This document shows, in pieces, positions 1-6,071 of a DNA stretch of 7,826 nt (within the stretch, counting starts at the first letter, position 1; each line of letters begins with the position of its first letter). The notes beneath the pieces were generated by a model. It made no database searches. It worked only from the letters and a program-made list of their open reading frames with translations, and had not been told where the DNA came from. The translations under genes and the position numbers were made by a program. This DNA is from Tardiphaga sp. (GTDB lineage: Bacteria > Pseudomonadota > Alphaproteobacteria > Rhizobiales > Xanthobacteraceae): the NCBI GenBank assembly GCA_028290765.1, contig JAQGJF010000925.1, positions 1 through 7,826 of the forward strand, written 5' to 3'.

Positions 1-2
1 AA

Positions 3-785
3 AAGCCGCTGATCCGGCTGCGGCTCTTGAAGGGGCGCAATTTTGGTTTCGGCACCATTTCGGTGACGCTGCTGGGTTTCGCGCTGTTCGGCTCGGTCTA
101 TATCCTCCCCGCTTATCTCGGCCAGGCGCAGGGCTACAACGCCGAACAGATCGGCGCGGTGCTTGCGTGGACCGGATTGCCGCAGCTGCTGCTGATTCCG
201 CTGGTGCCGAAGCTGATGCAGCGGTTCGACACGCGCTACATCGCCTTCATCGGACTGATGATCTTCGCTTATAGCTGCTTCATGAACACGGCGATGTCGC
301 CTGATTATGCCGGCGACCAGCTTTGGATCCCCAATATCGTGCGCGCGATCGGCCAGGCCATGGTGCTGGCGCCCCTCACCTCGGTGATCACCAGCGAGAT
401 CGCCCCGCAGGATGCCGCGGCGGCCTCGGGCATCAGCAACATGTTCCGCAACCTGGGCGGCGCCGTCGGCACCGCGGTGCTGGCCACCATCATCACCAAA
501 CGGGAACAGTTCCACTCCAACATCATCGGCCAGTCCGTCACGCTCGGCCGCGAGGAAGTCCGCGGCAGGATCGCCCAGATGACCGATTATTTCATGGCCC
601 ACGGCGTGCCGGATTCCGCGGCGGCCCACCAGCAGGCGGTTATCGCGCTCGGCCGCACGGTGAAACACCAGGCGCTGGTGATGGGCTTCAGCGATACGTT
701 TGCCGTGCTTGGCGCGGTTCTGGTGCTGGCTGCGATCGCGGTCGCCTTGACCCGTCGGGCAAAGGGCCTGGCTCCGGCGCATTGA
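3..785 (+). CDS. DHA2/EmrB-type MFS drug efflux transporter, C-terminal part (5' end outside window)
   Basis: Inner-membrane proton-driven exporter of the major facilitator superfamily, probably for drugs or other toxic organic compounds; the substrate cannot be read from the sequence. The frame is open from the first complete codon at position 3 and begins KPLIRLRLLKGRNFGFG, which matches the loop before the second half of 14-helix DHA2 proteins. The gene therefore starts upstream, and the TTG at 27 is an internal codon. About 260 residues remain, with some six hydrophobic helices (for example FALFGSVYILPAYL and the last helix, AVLGAVLVLAAIAVAL). The stretch ASGISNMFRNLGGAVGTAV, near residue 140 of the visible part, is the typical DHA2 motif (SG-x-N-x-x-R-x-x-GG-x-x-G). 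The end is natural: charged tail RRAKGLAPAH, then TGA. It converges on livM with only 15 bp between the stops, and no clear hairpin terminator is visible there. Family call is firm; specificity is unknown. Confidence 0.9.
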   Translation, partial: KPLIRLRLLKGRNFGFGTISVTLLGFALFGSVYILPAYLGQAQGYNAEQIGAVLAWTGLPQLLLIPLVPKLMQRFDTRYIAFIGLMIFAYSCFMNTAMSPDYAGDQLWIPNIVRAIGQAMVLAPLTSVITSEIAPQDAAAASGISNMFRNLGGAVGTAVLATIITKREQFHSNIIGQSVTLGREEVRGRIAQMTDYFMAHGVPDSAAAHQQAVIALGRTVKHQALVMGFSDTFAVLGAVLVLAAIAVALTRRAKGLAPAH

Positions 786-800
786 TCGGAGCGCCTGCCT

Positions 801-1877
801 TCACCCCCGCGGCTGGTCCTCCGCGCGCCGTCTCAGCCGGCCGACGATGCCGGTTGGAAAGAAATAGACGCTGACGACGAACAGCACGCCGAGCCACAAC
901 AGCCAGCGGTCGGGATGAAACAGGCCGGGCAGGATCGGCAGGCCGGCGCTGGTCATCGAGGTGGAGATCGAGCCCATCAGGGTCGGCAGGTAATTTTCCG
1001 CCAGGATGAACAGCGTGGCGCCGATGATGGCGCCGTAGATCGTGCCCATGCCGCCGATCACGACCATCAGCAGGATATCCAGCATGATGGCAAAGCTCAG
1101 CGAGGTATCGGGGCCGGTGTAGCGCAGCCACAAGGCGCTCAGCGCCCCGGCCATCGCCGCGACCAGCGCGGCGATGCAATTGGCCAGCGTCAAGTGAAAG
1201 ACGGTGCGATAACCCAGCGCCTCGGCGCGGAAGCGGTTCTCCCGGATCGCCTGCAGCACGCGGCCGAACGGAGAATTGACGATGCGCAGCAGCGCCAGAA
1301 TCATCAAGGCCGCGATCAGGAACACGATATAGTAGGTCAGCGTGCGGCCATTGACGGCAAAGCCGAAGACCTGCTTGGAAATCAGCTCGCTGCCGGGGCG
1401 CAGCAGTTGAGGCACCGAGAAACTGCGTCCGTCCTCGCCGCCGGTCAGCCACGACAATTGCGACGCCAGCACCAGAAAGGCGGACGCCACCGCGAGCGTG
1501 ATCATCGAGAAGAAGATCGCCTGCACCCGCAGCGAGAACAGGCCGATCGCCAGCGCCAGCAATGCCGCGAGCGGCAGGCCGATCACCAATCCGACCCCGA
1601 TCGACGACCAGTTCGGTCCGAGCGAAAACAGCGCGATCGCGACCGCATAGCTGCCGATGCCATAAAACATCGTATGCGCGAACGAAACCGACCCGGTATA
1701 GCCGAGCAGGATGTCGTAGGAGGCGACCAGTGCCGCGAAGATGCAGATCTTGGCGGCGACGTTGAGCGCCTTGGCGCCGGGGAACAGAAACGGCGCCAGC
1801 GCCAGCGTGACGACGATGACCACCAGCAGGATGGTCAGCGCGCGGCCGCGCGGCGGATCGCCCGACAGGATCATCAT
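801..1877 (-). CDS. livM: LivM-type permease of a HAAT-family ABC importer
   Basis: Second inner-membrane channel subunit of the importer encoded by this operon; it pairs with the LivH product and docks on the LivG/LivF ATPases. It has 358 residues, a normal LivM length. Hydrophobic helices run through most of the chain. Family landmarks are YDILLGYTGSVSFAHTMFYG at about 54-73 and the EAA-type coupling loop RENRFRAEALGYRTVFHLT at about 212-230. The conserved MVVIGGMGTIYGAIIGA follows at about 271-287. I chose the ATG at 1877 because its ATGA overlaps the livH stop. The frame stays open far upstream, to 2405, but that part only mirrors livH in another frame. A second ATG follows directly at 1874. 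Only a weak Shine-Dalgarno (GGTGA) is seen, so translation is probably coupled to livH. Last gene of the operon. Family call is secure; the substrate is not determined. Confidence 0.93.
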   Translation of the reverse strand: MMILSGDPPRGRALTILLVVIVVTLALAPFLFPGAKALNVAAKICIFAALVASYDILLGYTGSVSFAHTMFYGIGSYAVAIALFSLGPNWSSIGVGLVIGLPLAALLALAIGLFSLRVQAIFFSMITLAVASAFLVLASQLSWLTGGEDGRSFSVPQLLRPGSELISKQVFGFAVNGRTLTYYIVFLIAALMILALLRIVNSPFGRVLQAIRENRFRAEALGYRTVFHLTLANCIAALVAAMAGALSALWLRYTGPDTSLSFAIMLDILLMVVIGGMGTIYGAIIGATLFILAENYLPTLMGSISTSMTSAGLPILPGLFHPDRWLLWLGVLFVVSVYFFPTGIVGRLRRRAEDQPRG

Positions 1878-2884
1878 CGCTGGGTCACCGTGTAGAGGCC
1901 GCGCGGGCGCCACATCAGGATCGCCACCATCAGGATGATGTTGGAGATCAGCGCCAGCTTGGGCACCAGGAAGCCGCCGTAATTGGCGACCATCGCCACC
2001 AATATGGCGCCGATGAAGCAGCCGCCGACCGAGCCGAGCCCGCCGATGATGACGACGATGAACACCAGTACCATCAGGTCGCCACCCATCGAAGCCTGGA
2101 TTTGTTCGCGATACAGCGCCCACATCACGCCGCCGAGACCGGCCAGCGCCGAGCCCGCCATGAACACGCCGAGGAACAGCCGGCGCACGCGGTAGCCGAG
2201 CGCCTCCACCATCTCGCCGTTCTCGACGCCGGCGCGGATCAACAGGCCGATCTTGGTCCGGTTGAGCACCAGCATCATGCCGGCAAAGACGGCAAGGCCG
2301 ACCAGCATCGCCAGCACGCGATATTTGGCGATGGCAACGTCGCCGAGAATGAACGACCCGCGCAACGAGGTCGGCAGCGGCAACGGAATCTGCTGCGGGC
2401 CCCACAGCGCCAGCAGGCCCTGCTCGGCAATGATCAAACCGCCCATGGTGATCAGGATCTGCTTGAGATGGTTACCATAGACCGGAAGGATCAGCACCCG
2501 CTCGAAGGCGAGCCCGATCGCGCCCGAGACCGCCATCGCCAGCAGCACCGCGGGAAGCACCGCGACCAGATTGAGCCAGAGCGAATCCGCCTGCACGAAA
2601 CTCGCCATCGGCAACAGCACCAAGGTCGCCGCATAGGCGCCGATCGAAATGAAGGCGCCGTGACCGAAGTTCAGCACATCCATCAGGCCGAATACCAGCG
2701 TCAGTCCGGAGGCCATGATGAAGATCATCATTCCCATCGCCAGGCTGGCGACGGTCAGCGTGATCCAGGAACTGGGGGAGCCGATCAGGGGCATGGCGAC
2801 CAGGGCCAGCGCCACAGGCAGCAGATAGGGGATGAGGTCCCGCGGTTGCTTGGGCAGCGCCGCGCCCGCGTCGATGTCGGTCAT
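1874..2884 (-). CDS. livH: LivH-type permease of a HAAT-family ABC importer
   Basis: First inner-membrane channel subunit of the importer, 336 residues. The N-terminal arm of about 20 polar residues (MTDIDAGAALPKQPRD) is followed by many hydrophobic helices. Landmarks are GLTLVFGLMDVLNFGHGAF at about 60-78, the classic LivH signature, and the EAA-type loop ENGEMVEALGYRVRRLFLG at about 221-239, which should contact the ATPases. VFIVVIIGGLGSVGGCFIGA follows at about 274-293. The start ATG forms an ATGA overlap with the livF stop, with GAGG seven bases upstream (GAGGCCCATCA-ATG), so this start is well supported. The protein is longer at its N-terminus than the plus-strand LivH paralogue in this window (336 against 291 residues) and diverges from it over most of its length. 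The two are therefore not a recent duplication. Substrate unknown. Confidence 0.94.
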   Translation of the reverse strand: MTDIDAGAALPKQPRDLIPYLLPVALALVAMPLIGSPSSWITLTVASLAMGMMIFIMASGLTLVFGLMDVLNFGHGAFISIGAYAATLVLLPMASFVQADSLWLNLVAVLPAVLLAMAVSGAIGLAFERVLILPVYGNHLKQILITMGGLIIAEQGLLALWGPQQIPLPLPTSLRGSFILGDVAIAKYRVLAMLVGLAVFAGMMLVLNRTKIGLLIRAGVENGEMVEALGYRVRRLFLGVFMAGSALAGLGGVMWALYREQIQASMGGDLMVLVFIVVIIGGLGSVGGCFIGAILVAMVANYGGFLVPKLALISNIILMVAILMWRPRGLYTVTQR

Positions 2885-3603
2885 TGATGGGCCTCGAGAC
2901 TTAGACCAAGCAGGCGTTCCTGCAGCGCGGTGTCCTGAACCAGGTCGGCCATGCTTCCCTGATGCACGATCTTGCCACCGTCCATGACGACGACCGCATC
3001 ACCGAGCTCGCTTGCGACGCGGAAATTCTGTTCGACCAGCAGCACGGTCGTGCCGGATCGCTTGATTTCCGACAGGCATTCCAGCAGCGCGCCGACGATC
3101 ACCGGCGCCAGCCCCTTGGTCGGCTCGTCGATCAGCAGCAGCTGTCGCGGCTCGACGATCGCGCGGGCAATCGACAACATCTGTTTCTGGCCGCCCGAGA
3201 GCGTCCCGGCCCGCGACAGCCAGAACCGCTGCAGCGCCGGAAAGAAGCCGAAGATCCAGCTCAGGCGCTTGTCGTCGAGCGGACCGGCGCGCGCCGCCAG
3301 CACCAGGTTTTCCTTGACCGTCAGGTCGGAGAACACGGCCATGGTTTCCGGCACGTAGCCGATGCCGGCGCAGGCGATATCGGGGGTGGCGCTGGCCTCG
3401 ATCCGACGCCCGGCCAGCGATATTTCGCCGGCGGAAGCGCGCCACAGACCCATCACGGTACGCAGGGTCGTGGTCTTGCCGGCGCCGTTACGGCCGAGCA
3501 GCATCGTGGTGCGGCCTTGCGGCACGCCAAAATCGACGCCCTGCAGAATGTGGTAGCGGCCGATATGGGTGTGGACGCCGCGGAGCGTCAGGAGTTCGGT
3601 CAT
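2881..3603 (-). CDS. livF: LivF-type ATPase of a HAAT-family ABC importer
   Basis: Cytoplasmic ATP-binding subunit that, with LivG, powers uptake through LivH/LivM; 240 residues, the usual size. Walker A is GRNGAGKTT at 37-45, the ABC signature LSGGQKQ at 135-141, and Walker B LLLIDEPTKGLAP at 155-167. The Q-loop region reads YVPE (83-86), and the usual switch histidine is replaced by glutamine in VEQNF (Q192). Both are typical of LivF proteins rather than a defect. The start ATG overlaps the livG stop as ATGA, with GGAG about ten bases upstream. No domain is missing. LivF and LivG in this operon are clearly different proteins, consistent with a heterodimeric ATPase pair. Confidence 0.95.
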   Translation of the reverse strand: MTELLTLRGVHTHIGRYHILQGVDFGVPQGRTTMLLGRNGAGKTTTLRTVMGLWRASAGEISLAGRRIEASATPDIACAGIGYVPETMAVFSDLTVKENLVLAARAGPLDDKRLSWIFGFFPALQRFWLSRAGTLSGGQKQMLSIARAIVEPRQLLLIDEPTKGLAPVIVGALLECLSEIKRSGTTVLLVEQNFRVASELGDAVVVMDGGKIVHQGSMADLVQDTALQERLLGLSLEAHQ

Positions 3604-4382
3604 GCCGCCGGCTCTCCGGCAAGAGGCCTGCCGCTGCTGACGCCGAGATAGGCCTCCTGCACGATCGGCGAGGCGATCACTTCGGTCGGCTTGCCGTCGG
3701 CGACCAACTGGCCGTTATGAAGCACGATGATGCGGTCCGCCAGCGATCGCACCACGTCCATCTTGTGTTCGACCAAGAGGATGATCCGGCTCATGTCCTG
3801 CTTGAGCTTCGCGATCAGGTCCAGCACCACCGGGACCTCGTCCACGCTCATGCCGGCGGTCGGTTCGTCGAACATGAAAACCTTCGGCTCCAGCGCCATC
3901 ATCAGCGCGACCTCGAGCTTGCGCTGGTCGCCATGGGACAGCGTGGTGGCCGCGACGCGGCGCCGGCCGGAAAGCGCGACGCTGTCGAGGATTTGATCGG
4001 CCTGCGCGATCAGGTCGGTGCGCTTCATCCAGGGCCGCAGCATGTCGTAATGCACGCCGCGCGTCGCCTGGACCGCAAGCCGGACATTCTCCTCGACGCT
4101 GAGATTTGGAAACAGGTTGGTCAATTGAAAGGCGCGGCCGAGACCGGCGCGGGTCCGCATCGGCGCCGAAAGCCGCGTGATGTCCTCGCCGTCCAGCAGC
4201 ACCCGGCCTTCGGTCGGCTTGAGTTGTCCCGAGATCAGGTTGAAATAGGTGGTCTTGCCGGCGCCGTTCGGACCGACGATGGCGGTGAGCTCACCCGGAC
4301 GAAAGGTGCAGCTGATATGGTTTACGGCGACGTGGCCGCCGAAGCGGATCGTCAGGTCGCGGGTTTCAAGCGTGAATGTCAT
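3600..4382 (-). CDS. livG: LivG-type ATPase of a HAAT-family ABC importer
   Basis: Cytoplasmic ATP-binding partner of LivF, 260 residues. Walker A is GPNGAGKTT at 37-45, the Q-loop AFQLTNLFPNLSV begins at 84, the signature is LSHGDQRKLE at 148-157, and Walker B VFMFDEPTAGM is at 168-178. The switch histidine is H206 in VEHKM. The signature departs from LSGGQ but fits the LivG pattern (LS-x-G-x-QR). The LivG-specific C-terminus is present (GKPTEVIASPIVQEAYLG). I place the start at ATG 4382, giving MTFTLETRDLTIRFGG, a normal beginning. The frame continues upstream to an ATG at 4460, but those 26 residues are translated from the palindromic repeat and should be excluded. The Shine-Dalgarno is weak: GAGAG lies almost against the ATG. 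First gene of the tightly coupled livGFHM block. Confidence 0.94.
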   Translation of the reverse strand: MTFTLETRDLTIRFGGHVAVNHISCTFRPGELTAIVGPNGAGKTTYFNLISGQLKPTEGRVLLDGEDITRLSAPMRTRAGLGRAFQLTNLFPNLSVEENVRLAVQATRGVHYDMLRPWMKRTDLIAQADQILDSVALSGRRRVAATTLSHGDQRKLEVALMMALEPKVFMFDEPTAGMSVDEVPVVLDLIAKLKQDMSRIILLVEHKMDVVRSLADRIIVLHNGQLVADGKPTEVIASPIVQEAYLGVSSGRPLAGEPAA

Positions 4383-4436
4383 GCTCTCGCACAAACTCTC
4401 AACGGGTCGTCCCTGCGAACGCAGGGGACCCCTGCG

Positions 4437-4454
4437 CGAGCGCAATTGCGCTCG
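4437..4454. repeat. 18-bp perfect palindrome inside the repeat element
   Basis: CGAGCGCAATTGCGCTCG is its own reverse complement. It abuts another palindrome (4420-4436) that shares bases with the left-arm hairpin, so the transcript of this part could fold in more than one way. It lies in the leader of livG if transcription starts within the element. Confidence 0.75.
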
Positions 4455-4475
4455 TCGCACGCGGCGCGCAATCTC

Positions 4476-4484
4476 ATTATAGCA
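4476..4484 (-). promoter_or_regulatory. Candidate extended -10 promoter toward livGFHM
   Basis: On the minus strand this reads TGCTATAAT, an exact extended -10 (TG-N-TATAAT), pointing to livG. A start about seven bases downstream would give a leader of roughly 85-90 nt that passes through the palindromes. At the -35 distance there is only an A-rich stretch (GAAAAAA), so the promoter would rely on the extended -10. A match this short can arise by chance, and activity is unproven. Confidence 0.35.
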
Positions 4485-4580
4485 ATGCGGCAGATGCCTT
4501 TTTTCACTTTCAAGGCCAGGGGTTATGGGTCCCTGCGTTCGCAGGGACGACCCGTTGAAATGCTACGTTGAAATCCGAGT

Positions 4581-5762
4581 CTACCGCTTGTTGCGGATCG
4601 GGATCGCCATATCCTCGATCTTCAATTCGCGAACCAGCTCGTTGACGGCCCAGGCCAGGTTCGGATCGACCTTGACGCGGAAGTGATACATGCTTTGCAG
4701 CGCCTGGTGATCCTCCTTGCGGAACATCATCTTGCCCTTCGGCGTATCGAATTCCATGCCTTCCATCGCCGCGATCAGCTTTTCGGTGTCGGTCGACTTG
4801 GCCTTGTCGACCGCCGTAACGGCGGCCATCGCCGCGGCGAAGCCGCCGGCGGTGAAGAAATCCGGCGGGGCGTTATAACGCTTCTGGTGCTCGGCGACGA
4901 ACCAGTCGTTGATCGGATTCTTCGGGATGTCGTAATAATAGTAGGTGGCGCCTTCCATGCCGGGAAGCCGCTTGTAGGCGGCGAGTGCGGGCAGGATGTT
5001 GCCGCCGGTCGAGAGCTCGATGCCGTAGCGCTTGGGGTCCATGTCCTGCAGCTTGCCGGGCGGATCGCCGGCGCCGGCCCAGATGATCCAGATGATCTTC
5101 TTGCCCGGCTTGTCCTTGAGGGCATCGAACAGGCGCTGCGCCACCGCGGTAAAATCACTCGTGGTGGTCGGCACATATTCCTCGGCGGCCAGCGTCGCGC
5201 CGGTCTTGGCCAGCGCTTCCTTGAACGCAGCGACACCGTCGCGGCCGAATGCATAATCCTGCGCCAGGGTGGCGACGGTGACGCCGGGCTTGCCGATCGC
5301 CACCGCGTTGGAAATGGCGTCCTGCGAGGAATTGCGGCCGGTGCGGAAGATATAGCGATTCCACTTCTCCCCGGTAATCTGGTCCGCGACCGCCGGCTCG
5401 ACGATCAGGATCTTCTTGTTCTCCTCGGCGACCGGCAGCATCGCCAGCGCGGCGGCGGACGACGAGGTGCCGATCGCGATGTCAGCCTTGTCATCCTGAT
5501 AGGCTTCGGCCAGCGCCGATTTGGCGATGTCCGGCTTGCTCTGGTCGTCCTTGGTGATGACGACGATCTTGCGGCCGCCGACCGTCATGGTGTTCTTGGT
5601 GGCATATTCCAGCCCCATGCGCAGGCCGATTTCGGTCTGCTTGGCATAGGCCTCGAGCGGCCCGGTCTTGCCGTGGATCAGCGCGATGGTGAGATCGTCC
5701 GCGCCGGCGACGCTGCTCATCAGAGCAAGGGTCAGGCCGGCAAAAATCGAAGAAATACGCAC
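4581..5762 (-). CDS. Periplasmic substrate-binding protein of a HAAT-family ABC importer (Peripla_BP_6 type)
   Basis: Captures the substrate in the periplasm and delivers it to LivH/LivM. It has 393 residues. A Sec signal peptide (MRISSIFAGLTLALMSSVAGA) with likely cleavage after A21 precedes the mature start DDLTIALIHGKTGPLEAYA. The fold is that of LivJ/LivK-like type I binding proteins. GTSSSAAALA at about 98-107 corresponds to the loop that holds the carboxylate or amino end of ligands in this family. AQDYAFGRDG at about 167-176 and TAGGFAAAMAAV at about 304-315 are other family landmarks. A YYYY run sits at 274-277. The start is GTG (CAC on the plus strand at 5760-5762), with AGGGAG six bases upstream and an in-frame stop 18 bp upstream. 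First gene of the operon. Substrate is not determined: branched-chain amino acids, amides or aromatic acids are all possible for the family. Confidence 0.92.
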   Translation of the reverse strand: MRISSIFAGLTLALMSSVAGADDLTIALIHGKTGPLEAYAKQTEIGLRMGLEYATKNTMTVGGRKIVVITKDDQSKPDIAKSALAEAYQDDKADIAIGTSSSAAALAMLPVAEENKKILIVEPAVADQITGEKWNRYIFRTGRNSSQDAISNAVAIGKPGVTVATLAQDYAFGRDGVAAFKEALAKTGATLAAEEYVPTTTSDFTAVAQRLFDALKDKPGKKIIWIIWAGAGDPPGKLQDMDPKRYGIELSTGGNILPALAAYKRLPGMEGATYYYYDIPKNPINDWFVAEHQKRYNAPPDFFTAGGFAAAMAAVTAVDKAKSTDTEKLIAAMEGMEFDTPKGKMMFRKEDHQALQSMYHFRVKVDPNLAWAVNELVRELKIEDMAIPIRNKR

Positions 5763-5768
5763 CTTGAT

Positions 5769-5774
5769 CTCCCT
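5769..5774 (-). promoter_or_regulatory. Ribosome binding site of the binding-protein gene
   Basis: AGGGAG on the minus strand, six bases before the GTG codon. It decides the start in favour of GTG at 5762, together with the in-frame TGA at 5780-5778. Confidence 0.75.
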
Positions 5775-5915
5775 GCGTCATTTATGGATCGCCGCCGGTG
5801 CATCTGAGCACTGCGGCAAGCGTTACGCCAGCTAAACCAAAAGTAGAGGACATTTGCAACACGGATCGGATGGCGCGCCATATTGTCGTATACTAGGTGT
5901 TACCGCCAATGGCCG

Positions 5916-5947
5916 GTTGACACCGATCAACGGTTTGATTGTATGGT
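5916..5947 (+). promoter_or_regulatory. Candidate promoter for plus-strand livHM with overlapping operator-like dyad
   Basis: TTGACA at 5917-5922 is a perfect -35. The possible -10 is TATGGT at 5942-5947 (19-bp spacer, longer than ideal) or TGTATG at 5940-5945 (17-bp spacer, poor match). GTTGA at 5916-5920 and TCAAC at 5927-5931 form an inverted repeat with a 6-bp centre that covers the -35, as expected for a repressor site. A start near 5954 would give a leader of about 115 nt. Prediction only. Confidence 0.4.
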
Positions 5948-5965
5948 CCGAGGTAATTGAGGTTG

Positions 5966-6000
5966 CGAACCGGATTCGAAGTGTCGAATCGGACGGTTCG
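5966..6000 (+). promoter_or_regulatory. Nested inverted repeat / hairpin in the livH leader region
   Basis: GATTCGA (5973-5979) and TCGAATC (5984-5990) form a perfect 7-bp stem with loop AGTG. Outside them CGAACCG (5966-5972) pairs with CGGTTCG (5994-6000), leaving a 3-base bulge (GGA), so 14 pairs in all. The bases GTGTCGAA (5981-5988) could instead pair with TTCGAGACAC (5998-6007), giving a competing fold. No U-run follows, so it is not an ordinary intrinsic terminator. It may be a regulator-binding dyad or a 5' UTR structure. Confidence 0.5.
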
Positions 6001-6055
6001 AGACACCGAAATCACGAGGGACGCAAAAACGTGGTCGATAGAACCACGCTGCGTC

Positions 6056-6062
6056 AGGGGGA
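6056..6062 (+). promoter_or_regulatory. Ribosome binding site deciding the start of the second livH
   Basis: AGGGGGA lies nine bases before ATG 6072 but directly against ATG 6063. Normal spacing favours 6072 by three codons. Confidence 0.6.
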
Positions 6063-6071
6063 ATGCCGACG

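Larger units (their letters stand above)
4400..4557. repeat. MITE-like palindromic intergenic repeat, 27-bp perfect terminal inverted repeats
   Basis: Positions 4400-4426 and 4531-4557 are exact reverse complements (27 bp, beginning CAACGGGTCGTCCCTGCG). The match continues inward after one extra G in the left arm. Each arm is itself a hairpin: in the right arm GTCCCTGCG (4529-4537) pairs with CGCAGGGAC (4540-4548). The left arm runs into two further palindromes, 4420-4436 (CGCAGGGG-A-CCCCTGCG) and 4437-4454 (18 bp, centred on AATT). It carries no transposase. Its translation (VPANAGD ... WVPAFAGTT) is one I associate from memory with abundant intergenic repeats of Bradyrhizobium and relatives. 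A passive, transposase-dependent or REP-like element is the best reading; its mobility is inferred. Confidence 0.85.
4383..4580. other. Gap between binding-protein gene and livG, filled by a repeat element
   Basis: This is the only sizeable gap inside the minus-strand operon. Positions 4400-4557 are a palindromic repeat element, listed separately. The remaining flanks are short: about 17 bp to livG and about 23 bp to the binding-protein stop. A 9-bp direct repeat, CGTTGAAAT, occurs at 4553-4561 and 4566-4574, at the edge of the element. No target-site duplication is obvious. No coding potential beyond repeat-derived frames. Confidence 0.7.
5763..6071. other. Divergent control region between the two transporter gene sets
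   Basis: About 300 bp lies between the binding-protein start (minus) and livH (plus), with no convincing gene. Part of it is relatively AT-rich for this window. It must hold promoters in both directions. On the plus strand I see a TTGACA hexamer, a dyad and a hairpin, listed separately. A 12-bp palindrome, ATGGCGCGCCAT, spans 5870-5881. On the minus strand only weak hexamers are visible, such as TTGCAA with a poor -10 at the right distance, so I do not call a promoter there. No TGGCAC-N5-TTGC sigma-54 site was seen. Confidence 0.7.

Noticed and set aside
27..29. TTG as the start of the MFS gene
   Set aside because: The frame is open to the window edge, and the residues before it (PLIRLRLL) belong to the conserved pre-helix loop, so the gene is simply cut by the window.
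786..850. Bidirectional terminator between the MFS gene and livM
   Set aside because: Only 15 bp separate the stops, and I found no stem followed by a T-run on either strand.
915..1895. Long open frame on the plus strand opposite livM
   Set aside because: Its product is rich in R, Q, D and H with no family features, the usual antisense shadow of a GC-rich membrane protein gene. The opposite strand has a clear LivM.
1878..2405. Upstream extension of livM to a 534-residue protein
   Set aside because: The extension overlaps livH entirely and reads as R/D/G-rich nonsense; the ATGA overlap at 1877 is the natural start.
2102..2887. Long open frame on the plus strand opposite livH
   Set aside because: Same low-complexity R/Q/H/D composition; a shadow of livH.
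4383..4460. N-terminal extension of livG from ATG 4460
   Set aside because: The extra 26 residues are translated from the palindromic repeat, and LivG proteins normally begin near MTFTLETRDL.
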